This document shows positions 32,511-43,623 of a DNA stretch of 64,000 nt, piece after piece. Under the pieces are notes generated by a model. That model was not told the DNA's origin and made no database searches. It worked only from the letters and a program-made list of their open reading frames with translations. The stretch is taken from the NCBI GenBank assembly GCA_028023455.1, contig JAQFVV010006470.1, positions 62,001 through 126,000 on the forward strand, given 5' to 3'. The first letter of the stretch is position 1, and each line of letters starts with the position of its first letter. Both the position numbers and the translations under genes were made by a program. Source of the DNA: Epiperipatus broadwayi. Lineage: Eukaryota > Onychophora > Udeonychophora > Euonychophora > Peripatidae.

Positions 32511-32958
32511 TTATTTATTTATTTATTCATCATGAAGCAAACAATAAATGTATAATACAGTGAGATAAATTCCATACAAGAAAAAATCTTGTGTGAGGAA
32601 TTTAAATGTAACAACTAAAAACACTAATAAAATACAAAAAAAAAAGTATAAATATAACAAAATATTAAAATCACACAGATATTGCATTTGGCAATTCAAT
32701 CACAGTAATAAATAATTACATCATAACATATAATATAAACAAAAAAAAAAAAAAACTAATGCTTAGCATAATATAACCAGTGCCATAAATGCTTTTTAAA
32801 AATCAAATAAGATAGTGTTCATTAAATTCACAGAACAATCTCTTATAAATACATATTAAATAATTTAGGACCATTATAACTAAATTGCTTCCTACTGGAT
32901 GTTTTAAGAAAATTATGTAAAACTAACTGATATTTAGTAGATAAACGAGTATTTACTA
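32511..32958 (-). mobile_element. LINE family 1, 3'-terminal duplicate
   Basis: The minus strand holds the last part of ORF2 and the 3' end of LINE family 1, matching 20150-20600. The same C-terminal coding stretch occurs again at 33144-33370 in the same orientation. This is therefore either a severely 5'-truncated copy joined to the larger element or an internal tandem duplication. The joint lies near 32955-33020, in a block with CACTAATAAAATAC shared by both and an expanded (TA)n. Confidence 0.75.
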
Positions 32959-33143
32959 AAAAACACTAATAAAATACAAAATATATATATATATATATAT
33001 ATTATAATATAAATATATATATATATATAACATAAAATATTAAAATTATACACAATTACATTTGGAAATTCAATAACAGTAGTAAATAATTACAACATAA
33101 CATACAGTATAAACAAAAATAAAATAAAATAAACAAAATAAAA

Positions 33144-33578
33144 CTAATGCTTAGCATAATATAACCAGTGCCATAAATGCTTTTTAAAAATCAAATAACT
33201 AGTGCTCATTAAATTCACAGAACAATCTCTTATAAACATATTAAATAATTTAGGACCATTATAACTAAATTGCTTCCTACTAGATGTTTTAAGAAAATTA
33301 GGTAAAGCTAGCTGATATTTAGTAGATAAACGAGTATTTACAACAGAAGATTTAGTATCTAAATGAAGTTTCCTACAATAAATATCAAGAATCACTCTAT
33401 ATTTATACAAATGGAAAACATCTAGTATATTAAAAGTGGCATAAATATCTTTAACAGATGTGGCACGTGATCTACCAAAAATGATACGCATTGTATAATT
33501 CTGTAAAACAGACAATGTAGTCATTGCAAAAGTAGAACAGTTCCCCCAAACTGATATATTATAACATAATAAGCTTTG
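33144..33578 (-). pseudogene. LINE family 1 ORF2 C-terminal domain
   Basis: The reading continues after the RT with NISVWGNCSTF, a long basic region and YNGPKLFNMF, and ends HLWHWLYYAKH. It is separated from the RT frame by a stop and shift near 33582. The same break is seen at about 19890 in the plus-strand copy. It is nearly identical to 19905-20327. Confidence 0.75.
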
Positions 33579-33581
33579 ATC

Positions 33582-34808
33582 TTAAGAAGAAATATATAAA
33601 GTAATCAAAGCTGACCGAGGAAAAAATTTAGATAAGTAGAAAAACATATAATTTAATTTACGTAAACGAGAACAAAGGAAGTCAATATGGTTTGACCAAG
33701 ATAGTCTGGAGTCAATAAAAACACCTAGATAGCAAATATTATCAACAAAAGAAATGTTAGCACAAGTACAAGTGCTATTACAATGCCAAAAATACTTATT
33801 ACAAATAGTAATGTTAAGCGAATGAATATTTGACCTATAAGAAAAATTAATAGCTTTTGTTTTACTCAGATTAATTGATAAATTATTAAATGCTAACCAT
33901 TTACTAATTAGGATTAAATCATCATTAATTATTTTTTCAACAAAATTATATGAAACTGCAGCATAAGATAAAGCAATATCATCTGCAAAACCATAAATCT
34001 TAGATTCTAAAGGTAAAGAAAATAAATCATTTATATAAATTATAAATAAAATGGGACCCAAAACTGAACCTTGTGGTACACCATGGTTAACTGTTATAAA
34101 AGAGCTTACAACACCAGAAATATTTGTTGCTTGTTTTCTATCCTTTAAGTAACTCGCAAACCATGAAATAAATCCACGAAAACCATATGAATATAAACGC
34201 TTAAGTAAAATTTTGTGAGATACAGAGTCAAATGCCTTAGACAAGTCTAAATAAATAGCAACAGTTTTAAAATCCTTTTCTAGTGAAGTTGTCAAATTGT
34301 TTACATGACTATAGAAAGTGTCCAAGGTACTTCTACCAGAAATAAATCCATATTGATGTTCAGATAAAATATTATTTTTAGATAAAAATGACATCATTTT
34401 CTCTTTAACCACCATCTCTAACAATTTGGATATTACAGATATAATAGATATTGGTCTATAATTGTCAAGCTGTACAGGATCACCCTTTTTAAAAACAGGT
34501 GTAATAAAACCAACCTTCAAACAAGTAGGAAACAAACCAACATTTAAGGAAAGATTAAACAAATAAACAAGAACAGGTATGAAAGCTGACTTATTTTCCT
34601 TAAGAATCTTTGGTGTTAACTTATCTAGACCAGTTGAATGAACATTCTTTAAGAGATCAATTTTACCAGACAAATCCAAATCAGTAACATCTGTACACAA
34701 AAAAGAATTTACACAAGAATCAGCAAAAGACAATTCTTGTACTGGTGTTCTATCTATTGATAGATCTGAAAAAAAAATTATTAAACAAGTCAGCAACACA
34801 TTTTTCAT
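33582..34808 (-). pseudogene. LINE family 1 reverse transcriptase
   Basis: An open frame of 408 codons holds the non-LTR RT: FKKGDP then DNYRPISIIS (residues about 115-124), YGFISGRSTLD (153-163), IYLDLSKAFD (185-194), GVPQGSVLGP (243-252) and the catalytic FADD (274-277). The thumb follows with a YLGVFIDSRLSW block. All palm residues needed for catalysis are present. The frame overlaps the endonuclease frame, and the two are out of phase because of a slip in a run of T (sense strand) near 34775. In an intact element both would be one ORF2 protein acting in target-primed reverse transcription in the nucleus. The first ATG is therefore not the natural start. Confidence 0.9.
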
Positions 34809-35973
34809 TATTTTCTACTTCAATCAAATTATCATTGTGTTTTATAAATTTAAGTTGATTTGACAAAGGTTTCTTTACAAGAGAATTTATCAACTTCCAT
34901 TTCAAAGAAATATTTTTATCATTAAAATATTTTTGATAATATTGAAATTTTAATTTCCGAATATCAGATTTAATCTCAGTATTTAATTTCCTCAAAGTCA
35001 ACAAATCTCCACCCAAACATTTTAAATGATTTCTTTGATTAATTTTTCCAATCAAATCATTCGTTATCCAGGCTGAGCGCTTGCGGTTTTTGCTAGTCAA
35101 TTTAAAACTAACCATAGATTTTGCAATTAAAGATTTACAAATATCTTGAAATTTTAAAAATGCTGAATCAACATCATGCAGAGCAAAAACATAATCCCAA
35201 TTCTGATCAGATAATAACATTTTTAGTTTATTATGTGATAACTTATTAATATATAAATGAGTATTTACATGTGGTCTACAATTTAATAACCTCAACACAG
35301 TTGCAAAATGATCCGAAATAAAAATATTTTGTACAGACGATTCATAACTTTGATTCTGGTTTAATCTGACAAATATATGATCCAAAATTGATTGACAAGA
35401 TTTCGTAATACGAGTAGGTGAAAAAATAGCTTGATTAAAACCATAACTATAAAGCAAATTCAAATATCGTACGGTAGGCCCATGTAGATTATTACATAAA
35501 TCTATATTTAAATCTCCCATAAGAATTACTGAAGTAGTATGTAAATCAGACAATAACACATCAAGTTCAGCTATAAAATCCAAAATGATACTTGTGCACG
35601 ATCTATATAAAGCAACAATAGTTAACACAAAACAAGGTAAATTCAGATGAATCAAAACACATTCTGCAGAGGCAAGAAATGGATTATGATACGTAAATTT
35701 AATGTTTTCTTTCACAAAAACTAATACACCACCTGAACGTGAAGACGCACGAGGAGAAAGAATATTTGAATAGCCATCCAGAACATATAAATGCTGTCCT
35801 TCAATGGAAATCCAAGATTCAGTTAAAATTATCACATCATAAAAACCGGCAGGAAAATCATTTAAATACACAACAAATTCATCGAAATTAGATCTAACAC
35901 TTCGTATATTCATATGAAAAACATTTAAATTAGACAAAGTTTCATCATGAGGATAAAATGCATCAAGCTTCAC
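34750..35973 (-). pseudogene. LINE family 1 ORF2 apurinic-type endonuclease
   Basis: An open frame of 407 codons starts 15 bp after ORF1 and encodes an APE-like endonuclease with its motifs in order: NVFHMNIRSV (residues about 17-26), IILTESW with the metal-binding Glu (48-54), GGVLVFV (79-85), GDLNIDL (153-159), PTRITKSCQSILDHIF (185-200) and the catalytic SDHFA (about 219-223). The domain nicks target DNA to prime reverse transcription. After about residue 230 comes the linker to the RT. The frame runs out at FNNFFFRSINR because of the slip noted for the RT. All catalytic residues that I know for this family appear present. Confidence 0.9.
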
Positions 35974-35988
35974 TTTAGGAAATAAATT

Positions 35989-36252
35989 TCAAAACGCTGA
36001 CAACTCAGATTCATTTTTAATCAAAACACACGGAGAATTTAAATCATTTCTAATATAAACCAATCCATTACGTATAAAAGCCATACCTTTACGTTCACGT
36101 ATTTTTTGCTTAGCCTTCCATAACAGCTGTCTAATGTGTGGAGTTATACGTTGATTAATATATACACGCTGACTAGATTCCATTAACAAAAAATCAGAAA
36201 CCGATTTAATAACATTTCTCTTCAATAAAAATGACTTAGCTAAATTTCGCAA
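35989..36252 (-). pseudogene. LINE family 1 ORF1, C-terminal end
   Basis: An 87-codon open frame ends just before ORF2. The stretch LLWKAKQKIRERKGMAFIRN, followed by LVYIRND and a final SELSAF, resembles the C-terminal domain of many LINE ORF1 proteins (basic helix, then an IRNG-type strand and an acidic/Ser end). ORF1 proteins bind element RNA. The N-terminus is missing because the element is truncated at the (AAT)n junction. Confidence 0.65.
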
Positions 36253-36256
36253 AGCA

Positions 36257-36382
<126 letters not shown>

Positions 36383-36532
36383 CACATGATCACCATTTCT
36401 TATACTAACACATAAGTGTTTATAAACAAGGCAAAACTCTCCATACAGTTCCACCCTGCACCGACCAGAGTAATCAATGGACGCCAGAAAGCTTGTACAT
36501 AAAATTCCTATCTAATGCCTACTCATCCAAAA

Positions 36533-36577
36533 TCCCCAGACTAGTTTCAGACTTGTGGCCTTCCTCAGTGAGGAGCT
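36533..36577 (-). ncRNA. hammerhead ribozyme, copy a
   Basis: On the minus strand: CTGAGGA (36562-36568), a stem-loop AGGC-CACAA-GTCT, GAAA, a tiny stem III C-TA-G, then UC as the cleavage-site end of GUC (36539-36541). The flanks CTCCTCA and TGGGGAT pair for six base pairs as stem I. Position 7 is G, not the usual U, which the core tolerates, and stem II has one G-U pair. All invariant core bases are present. The minimal stem III is typical of hammerheads described in Penelope-like elements and retrozymes. Confidence 0.75.
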
Positions 36578-36645
36578 TTGGATCTGAAGTGGTTGCTGGA
36601 GGGTTGCATTATATTCTAAGACTTATGTGCAGTGCTCTCAGAACC

Positions 36646-36692
36646 AAAGCTCCTCACTGACAAATTCCATAAGCCAGAAACTAGTTTGAGAA
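36646..36692 (+). pseudogene. degenerate hammerhead, copy b
   Basis: The plus strand reads CTCCTCACTGACAA, a weak stem-loop ATTCCATAAGCCA, GAAAC and TAGTT. The invariant G of the CTGANGA box is changed to A and stem II is poorly paired, so self-cleavage is unlikely. Confidence 0.6.
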
Positions 36693-36807
36693 TATTGCAT
36701 GAGTAGGCATTAGATACAGATTTTATGCACAAGCCTTCTGGCATCCATTGATTACTCTGGTTGGCACAGGTTGGCACTACACTATGGAGAATTTTGCCTT
36801 GTTTATA

Positions 36808-37427
<620 letters not shown>

Positions 37428-37698
37428 ATCTTCAATAGTTGTAAACAAAGGCAAAACTCCCCATACAGTAGTGCCACCCTGTGACAAACAGAGTAATCAA
37501 TGGATGCCAGAAGGCTTGTGCATAAAATCCCTTTCTAGTGCCTACTCATCCAATATCCCCAGACTAGTTTCTGGCTTGTGGCCATCATCAGTGAGGAGCC
37601 TTGGATCTGAGAGCACTGCACTTAGATCTTAGGATCTAATGCAACACTCCAAATTATGTGTTAGTATAGAGATGGTGATCATGTGATCTTCAATAGTT
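37428..37698 (-). mobile_element. 245-bp hammerhead-bearing retroelement with 13-bp target-site duplication (copy c)
   Basis: The element occupies 37441-37685 and is bounded by identical 13-bp direct repeats ATCTTCAATAGTT at 37428-37440 and 37686-37698, a clear target-site duplication. On the minus strand it starts CACATGATCACCATCTC, carries an intact hammerhead in the middle and ends TTTTGCCTTTGTTTAC. It has no coding capacity, so it must rely on another element's proteins. PLEs in the same window are natural candidates, but LINE-mediated insertion is equally possible from the duplication length. Confidence 0.8.
37555..37600 (-). ncRNA. hammerhead ribozyme, copy c (all core bases intact)
   Basis: On the minus strand: stem I strand GCTCCTCA, then CTGATGA (37585-37591), a perfect stem II TGGC-CACAA-GCCA, GAAA (with C, at 37567-37571), a two-nucleotide loop TA closed by C-G and A-U as stem III, and the GUC cleavage triplet (37562-37564), followed by TGGGGAT. 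The last pairs with CTCCTCA in six positions, including one G-U. Every position that I know to be invariant in type I hammerheads is present. Cleavage would fall after the C of GUC. The short stem III suggests activity as a dimer, as reported for PLE hammerheads. Confidence 0.85.
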
Positions 37699-38534
37699 TT
37701 TATTTAAAATTCGACACTGTGATCAAATCACACTTTCCTCACCATAAAGTAAGCAAGATACCAATATTCTTGATAATTTTAATCACACAATTTTTTTTTC
37801 GCTGCTGATAAAATATGATCTCACGGATAAATATGTATCTATGACAAAATACCAAGAAGATTCTACAGAAATTTCATTTCCTATTTCTGCACAATAATAT
37901 CAATCGATTCTGATAGATAAAAAAATGTATATGCTTTCACATGTGTCCCAGTAACTTATTCAAATGTGATTATTTCTTATTTGTGATTGTTCCATGAAAT
38001 ATTAATATCAGTTTTATATACATCTCATTTATTTATACTATTTATTTCACTGTCTTTTAACTATCTATAACAATTGCACATTAAATATTGTGTTCTACTT
38101 TAAGATATAATCCACATTTTTCTTACAAATATTATTGAAATTTAGTTTAATTACCAACTGTCCAATTTTAATATTACTAAAAAAATTTCTCGATAATATT
38201 CAGATAAAAAAACTGAGTTTTGAAACATAATTATTTAAAGTATTTATATGTTGTATTCATATCACTAAGAGTATTCTAATTTCCCTTGACAGTTAATATA
38301 TACATCTCCATGAAAGTTTTAATAAGCTTATAATTGTGAATTATTCTTGTTAAGAATTGACCTTTTGGTTGCACATATTTTTACTGATTATGAAGGTTTA
38401 CATTATTTAGCTACTCTTTCAAACCCGTGGTTTAATTAAGACTTATTTGATCCTAGTTAAAAAAAAATAGTCACAATGCCACATCCCTCCCATATTCGCA
38501 ATAATAAACTAGCCTGAATCCATAAAAACCTTCA
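37699..38534. other. AT-rich DNA, no gene recognised
   Basis: No coding motif and no repeat shared with other parts of the window was noticed. Confidence 0.4.
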
Positions 38535-38719
38535 TAAGTAATATTTACCGAGACTGTAACCTCGAGAATATGCGTATAAAATGCGATAGTAGGTACCTCT
38601 ACAGGTGTTTAACCACAAGTTTACGCAGTGTAAGCTTGTGGTTAAACACCTGTAGAGGTCCCTACAATCGCATTTTATACGCATATTCTCGAGGTTACAG
38701 CCTCGGTAAATATTACTTA
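38535..38719. repeat. 185-bp near-perfect palindrome (foldback element)
   Basis: Both halves (about 38535-38619 and 38636-38719) are reverse complements, including TAAGTAATATTTACCGAG, CTCGAGAATATGCGTATAAA and ACCTCTACAGGTGTTTAACC. The loop is of the order of 15 nt around TTTACGCAGTGTAA, and only a few arm mismatches exist. It is richer in G+C than its surroundings. An open frame crossing it is not a gene. It is probably a MITE-like foldback. Confidence 0.85.
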
Positions 38720-39384
38720 CGTAATCAATGTCAATGTGCGTTTAATAAATTTATAATTACAACTTTAAAAACCTGCATAAGTGAATTGCTTTCATCCATA
38801 ACAGATAATTGTGAATGCTTCAAATTAGTGGTTTAAATTTTTAATATCTATTGTACATAGTGTATGTTTATAAAGAAACTCCCCTTTTTTATCTTTTGCA
38901 AATATGACTAAAATAAGCCTATTTTTAAAGCTATTAATTCTTAAGATTGGAACAAATTGTACTAGAAAGTTCAAACGCAATATATTTTCTCCTGCAGTAA
39001 TTGGATAAACAATAATGCAAGACTAAGTATAATTATTTCCAAAATAAATGAAATCCTCTATTCTGATGAGTTTTTTTATAATGTTTATTATTAAATGGTA
39101 CTATTCAAATTATGTAATCTCTCTTTATATAGTATGGTAACTTTTGTACTTAAACAATGCATTTTGATTGTCAATTCATATGTTATTCAAACATTCATCA
39201 TCTGTAGATATTGGACAAAGAGAAAAACACACAAGGAGGAAAATTCGACGTAGCTATTTTAAGTTGTTCTCATGACAGTGACACATCACAAGCTAAGTCA
39301 GTCCAGTGTGGTACTAAATAAACAAGGTGAAAAAATCAAAAGGGCCATAATAAAAAATAAAATTTTGTTGATTTTTTCTTGAGA
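38720..39384. other. AT-rich DNA, no gene recognised
   Basis: Nothing supported beyond AT-rich sequence. Confidence 0.4.
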
Positions 39385-39600
39385 AGAATTACTCAGTTAG
39401 TTAGAGATTTATCATAAATTCAATATTCTAAAATCTAATGATCGAGGATTAATTGATTCTCATACTAGTGCTGTTACAGGTCATGTCAGAAATAAATAAA
39501 GAAGAGATGAAAACAATATTGAATCCATTGATTTGTATAGGAATCTATGTACTATTACTAGCAGTTGAATTTATTCAGAAAATGTAAATAATTTTTTTTA
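39385..39600 (+). repeat. free-standing SINE related to the PLE 3' module
   Basis: ACTCAGTTAGTTAGAGATTT aligns with GCTCAGTTGATTAGAACATT of PLE copy 1. The later blocks CTAATGATCGAGGATT, CATACTAGTGCTGTTACAGG and TCATGTCAGAAATA line up in the same order, followed by TTACTAGCAGTTGAATTTAT, matching the PLE tail. No PLE endonuclease sequence lies upstream, so this is a separate insertion. It is degenerate; I estimate the similarity only by eye. Confidence 0.55.
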
Positions 39601-40484
39601 AACGTATTCAAAATTTAATGTTAGATGTCAATGGCGGTAAAACATGTAATCAGTATTAAAATATTATCATTACAAACCTTCAGAAAAAAAACAACAACAT
39701 AAAGCTGCTGTTTTGAATATATAAAATATTACTTTCAATGTCACTTGGTCATATTCTCTAATATTTGTAAAAAGTAAACTGCTAATAAAATAAAATCCTA
39801 GATTTTGAGGATAACGATGTATAAAATGGTTTACAACTAGGTATAAAATATGTTTTCTTTTAAATATACTTTGAAAATATAATGTTGAACTGAATTAAAT
39901 ACTTTTAGATATAATAATATTAACTATTGCCAAAATTCTTTATGAAAACATGTAAAGATAATCTCTGTGTTAAAAATATCGTTTTTCTTAAATGTTGGGT
40001 AGTTTTCATGTCAAAGTTCGTCCTTAAGAAAATAATATGAATATATAAAGGGAATGTGTAATTTTATCAACACTTTGAATAGAATTTTACCGACAAGAAA
40101 ATAAATGAAACTTTTCACTTATCTCAAATTTCACTTTAACCACGGTAAATAACATAGTTGGAATTTAAGACGTAAGTAAATTTTATAAGTATGAATTATG
40201 AGAGTTTTGCATTAAGAAAGTTATTGTAGATGTATATATTTTTAAAATTCACCAAAAGTTAACTAAATTATAATTTTTAATTACATACAGTTATCTCTGT
40301 TATCAGAGAACAATTAATGATTAGTATAGAGAGATGACAATAAAGATTATGCTTTAGTTCTTCGAAAAGATGCTGTGACTTAGACATTTAAATCATTTGT
40401 TAGCAGAAAGATAACTAATATATTCATACCCATTTGCCATAAAATTAAAATGCTATATGATTTGTCATGTAAGATGTTTGGTCA
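39601..40484. other. AT-rich DNA, no gene recognised
   Basis: Nothing supported. Confidence 0.4.
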
Positions 40485-40610
40485 AGCGTTGTTAACCGAG
40501 AAGTCAGCGCAGCCGCCTTGCAGCGCAATCGCCTTGCAAGGAAGCAGTTGGTTGCAGACGGTTGTTGCGGGTTCGCCCCCTGATCGATGCTATGACATAC
40601 GGAATAAAAT
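40485..40610 (+). repeat. tRNA-derived SINE, family 1, second copy
   Basis: An A-box-like TTAACCGAGAAG (40491-40502) with following CAGCGCAGCCGCCTTGCA, a B-box-like GGGTTCGCCCCC (40569-40580), then GATCGATGCTATGACAT and a short AT-rich end. The order and the GATGCTATGACA end match the minus-strand copy at 4073-4175. The local G+C is sharply raised over a stretch of about 100 bp. Confidence 0.7.
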
Positions 40611-42130
40611 ATGTTTTTCACAATATTATTATTATTTTGCAAAATTATTAGTATTTTGTATGAAATATAATCTTCATTAAGCAAAGTCTAATTAAGATTA
40701 ATATTTTTCGAATATTGATTTTATTGCCACAAAAATGTATTGATTCCATAAAAAATATCAGTTTAAATATGTCGCATTTCTCCATTAGAAATATTTTTTC
40801 ATAAAATTGTTTAATATTATAGTTATAATATTTCTTTTTATGAGTATAATTTGCCAAGCATATGTTTACTTCAAGATTGGTAGAAACAAGGGAAGTATCA
40901 TTGATATATTGAATAATGAAAAAATATCATGAATTGATTAAGTTTGACGTAAGTCTGCCATATTGGTCTTTGTTTGTGTAACACTATGCAATACCAATAT
41001 AGATATTTAATGTTACTAATTTATTATTTAATGAATACTTATTATTATGTGAACAACCCCATAATAATCTTTTGCTACACTGAGCCATATATGTAAAGAT
41101 AGAAATAATATTATGGTATTTTCTTATGAAATAAATAAAATGCAACCTTAAATTATTAGTATATGATTATTAAAATGTCTGACATGTAAAACAATCTTTA
41201 AAATTGTATCAACTCAACCGTTAGATAAAGTTAAGGGCAAAGTTAAATTACTCAATAAAGATGACCGATATCGTTCTCTCAACTGTAATTGTTTGTCTTG
41301 ACTTTTCCACGATTAAAAATTATGGATTTGTGATCAATTATTAACACTAAAAATGTTCTTATTACTATAAAAGTTAAAGGCATCTGACTGAGTGAGAAAT
41401 ATTTTAAAGCTAATTATATAGCTGGAATTAAAATGAATGCAAATAAATAAACAAATAAAATTTAAGATTGAAAATATTGCTGTAGCCAATTAAGTTAAGG
41501 TCTAAAGAAAAAGAGAGCTATATGTTCATCGTGCAAATGAAATTCTTAATATTGGTTATATTATAATACTGATAAGCACACGTATAATTTTATTAATTAG
41601 CAAGTATTTTTACCACAATTTACTTACGTAGAGAAGTTATATAATGAAATTTAAATTATATGAGTTTAAGTTGTTGATAATTTAGTGCGCCTTCTTAAAC
41701 ACATATTTGATGGTTGCGTGCAAAATATTCATTTATTGATACTGAGATGGACATTTCTTGGCTAATATGAAAGATTTATATTAACAAATGAGTTATTTTC
41801 TATTTAATTAATATTTTGCATATATGTATAATTTTGTTATACCGAGTGTTTTTATATGTGTAAGCAGAGGAGTTTGAAGTTAGGATTTTCAGTCTATATT
41901 TCTTTTTCAAATGAGTGTATGTTGGTAAGCCAGATTTACAATATTAAATTAGTATGGCTTATTGGGATAGCTACATGGTTGATCTGCTTCCTTCTGGTTT
42001 TTGATTCTGCAACCAGGTGCAACTCATATAAAATATTAAATCTTCATTTGTATTTGCTTAAATAATAAGCATAAAGTGCACATTTAATCATATAGTCCTT
42101 ACTCATATGTTGACTGATATATATATATTA
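40611..42130. other. AT-rich DNA, no gene recognised
   Basis: Only short motif-free open frames. Nothing supported. Confidence 0.4.
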
Positions 42131-42300
42131 AAGGTAATAAACTATTATAAACAATCCTGCAATCTTGCAGATGTACTTTCAGTTAATTTTACTTCTGGGG
42201 ATTTAAGGATTGTTTATAATAGTTTGTTACCGTTAAATTTATTATTTTTATTATAATTACAATTTTGTTTTAATTAACGGACATTATATATATATCAAAT
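42131..42300. repeat. short foldback copy of the GIY-YIG foldback family
   Basis: The left arm GGTAATAAACTATTATAAACAATCC (given here as GGTAATAAACTATTAT and AAACAATCC) pairs with GGATTGTTTATAATAGTTTG and GTTACC on the right. The right side continues to TTAATTAACGGACATTATATA, the outer end of the family. The loop is only some tens of bases and has no enzyme. It is a MITE-like internal-deletion derivative. Confidence 0.65.
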
Positions 42301-42342
42301 AATTTAATACATCCAGCACACAGTTCTTCTTTTCAAAATAGT

Positions 42343-42612
42343 TCATATATATCTAATATAGAAATAAAACAAACTAACTCCTTCTTTTTAAAACTTGATT
42401 TATTATGACTATAATCATGAAAAAAAAATCCGACGTTTCGAATATTTTTATAGTCTTTTTCAAGGCTCACTAAAATAAAATATATATACACAATAAATAT
42501 CACATATTCAAAAAAAAAAAAAATAGTCGAAACGTCGGATTTCTTTTTCATGATTATAGTCATAATAAATCAAGTTTTAAAAATAAAGAGTTAGTTTGTT
42601 TTATTTCTATAT
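42343..42612. repeat. foldback element with about 95-bp arms and a GAAACGTC motif
   Basis: The left arm (about 42349-42445) and the right arm (about 42521-42606) are near-perfect reverse complements. They contain ATAGAAATAAAACAAACTAA, AACTTGATTTATTATGACTA and AATCCGACGTTTCGA. On the minus strand the left arm plus spacer reads TTGAAAAAGACTAT...GAAACGTCGGATTT, a string that resembles an eroded hammerhead core with GAAAC and GTC. The invariant C and G of the CTGANGA box are missing, so I do not call a ribozyme. Confidence 0.75.
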
Positions 42613-43610
42613 TAATATATATATATAAGATAGATATATCAGACAAAGATTTTCTGTTACATATTATTCTATCTTTCTCCTCAATAAATTTTTCATTTTT
42701 GAAAATTGGACAGTACCCAGCAGGACATCAATTATCAATATTCAGAAAAAAAAACACAATGTAAATAATATTTAGCAATATACTTTATATGCAAGTAGAA
42801 AATGTAATATTATACAAAGGCCACATGTTTAAACATGCCACAAGGGGCTGTTGAATCTAAACAGCATAAGCTAGGAGAAAAAAAAATACTTTGAAAGAGT
42901 TTTGACTTTTTTTAAACGTTATCAGCTAATTTTCTACCCAATTAATCACCATTATTCTTAATTAAAGCAATTGTAGTGGTTTTAAGTTATATGTTAACAT
43001 AAAAAGAGGAAATAATTTTCAGTCTTATGAATACCTAAACTAAATGTCATGGTAATTTATTTTTTTCAATGTTTGTATATGATATGGTCTTTAAATATTT
43101 TAACCTTCATGTAGAATATTAGTAAAGACATGGTTACTTTTTTACGTAAACATATGGACACACCAATTCTCTCTGATATATATATATATATAGCTTTATT
43201 TGTAAATATGATTTTGAAAGTGGAAAAAGTCAACTCTTCCCAAGATGTCAATAAATTTTTTTGACCATCCTTTATTTGTTGGAAGAGCAGCGTTTTCTTC
43301 TGCCAAAATGATAACAGGCTTATGATCATGCCGCGGAGAGGGGTTATCTACTTTCACTTTTATTTTACTAGTGTGCATGTATTCCAAATCAACCCTTATT
43401 CTTGTTAATTAAAGTTAATATGTCTTTTTAATATATAAAAATTATATATATTTTGACCACGAACTTGTCATTTTATAGTTACTAATAACCAATTATAAAT
43501 GAATTGCATAACACATAAACGTTGCTAACTATTGGATCACAAGAGGGAATACGTTATTTATGTTCAAATATATTATGTATTGGCTTACTTTATTTTAACA
43601 ATACAATTTC
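42613..43610. other. AT-rich DNA, no gene recognised
   Basis: Overlapping minus-strand open frames at 43066-43387 have no recognisable motif. Nothing else supported. Confidence 0.4.
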
Positions 43611-43623
43611 TATTAAATTTCAG

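Larger units (their letters stand above)
32959..36256 (-). mobile_element. APE-type LINE, family 1, longest copy
   Basis: On the minus strand from 36256 downward lie the end of ORF1 (36252-35989), the ORF2 endonuclease (35973-34750), the reverse transcriptase (34808-33582) and the C-terminal region (33578-33144). The 5' end is truncated inside ORF1 and sits directly in (AAT)n. Only a few frameshifts are present, so the copy is young. ORF1 and ORF2 are spaced by about 15 bp. The clade is CR1/Jockey-like by style; an exact assignment needs a phylogeny. Confidence 0.9.
36383..36807. mobile_element. head-to-head pair of hammerhead-bearing small elements (copies a and b)
   Basis: A short plus-strand 5' fragment (36383-36412, beginning CACATGATCACCAT) is followed by copy a on the minus strand (about 36620 to 36413) and copy b on the plus strand (about 36600-36807). 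Each copy has a hammerhead-like core, then a shared region (GATGAGTAGGCATTAGAT, ATTGATTACTCTGG and GTTTTGCCTTGTTTATAAA). Copy b runs into (AAT)n. The standalone copy c at 37441-37685 defines the full unit. Confidence 0.75.

Noticed and set aside
36646-36692. Active hammerhead in copy b
   Set aside because: An invariant G in the CTGANGA box is A and stem II does not pair.
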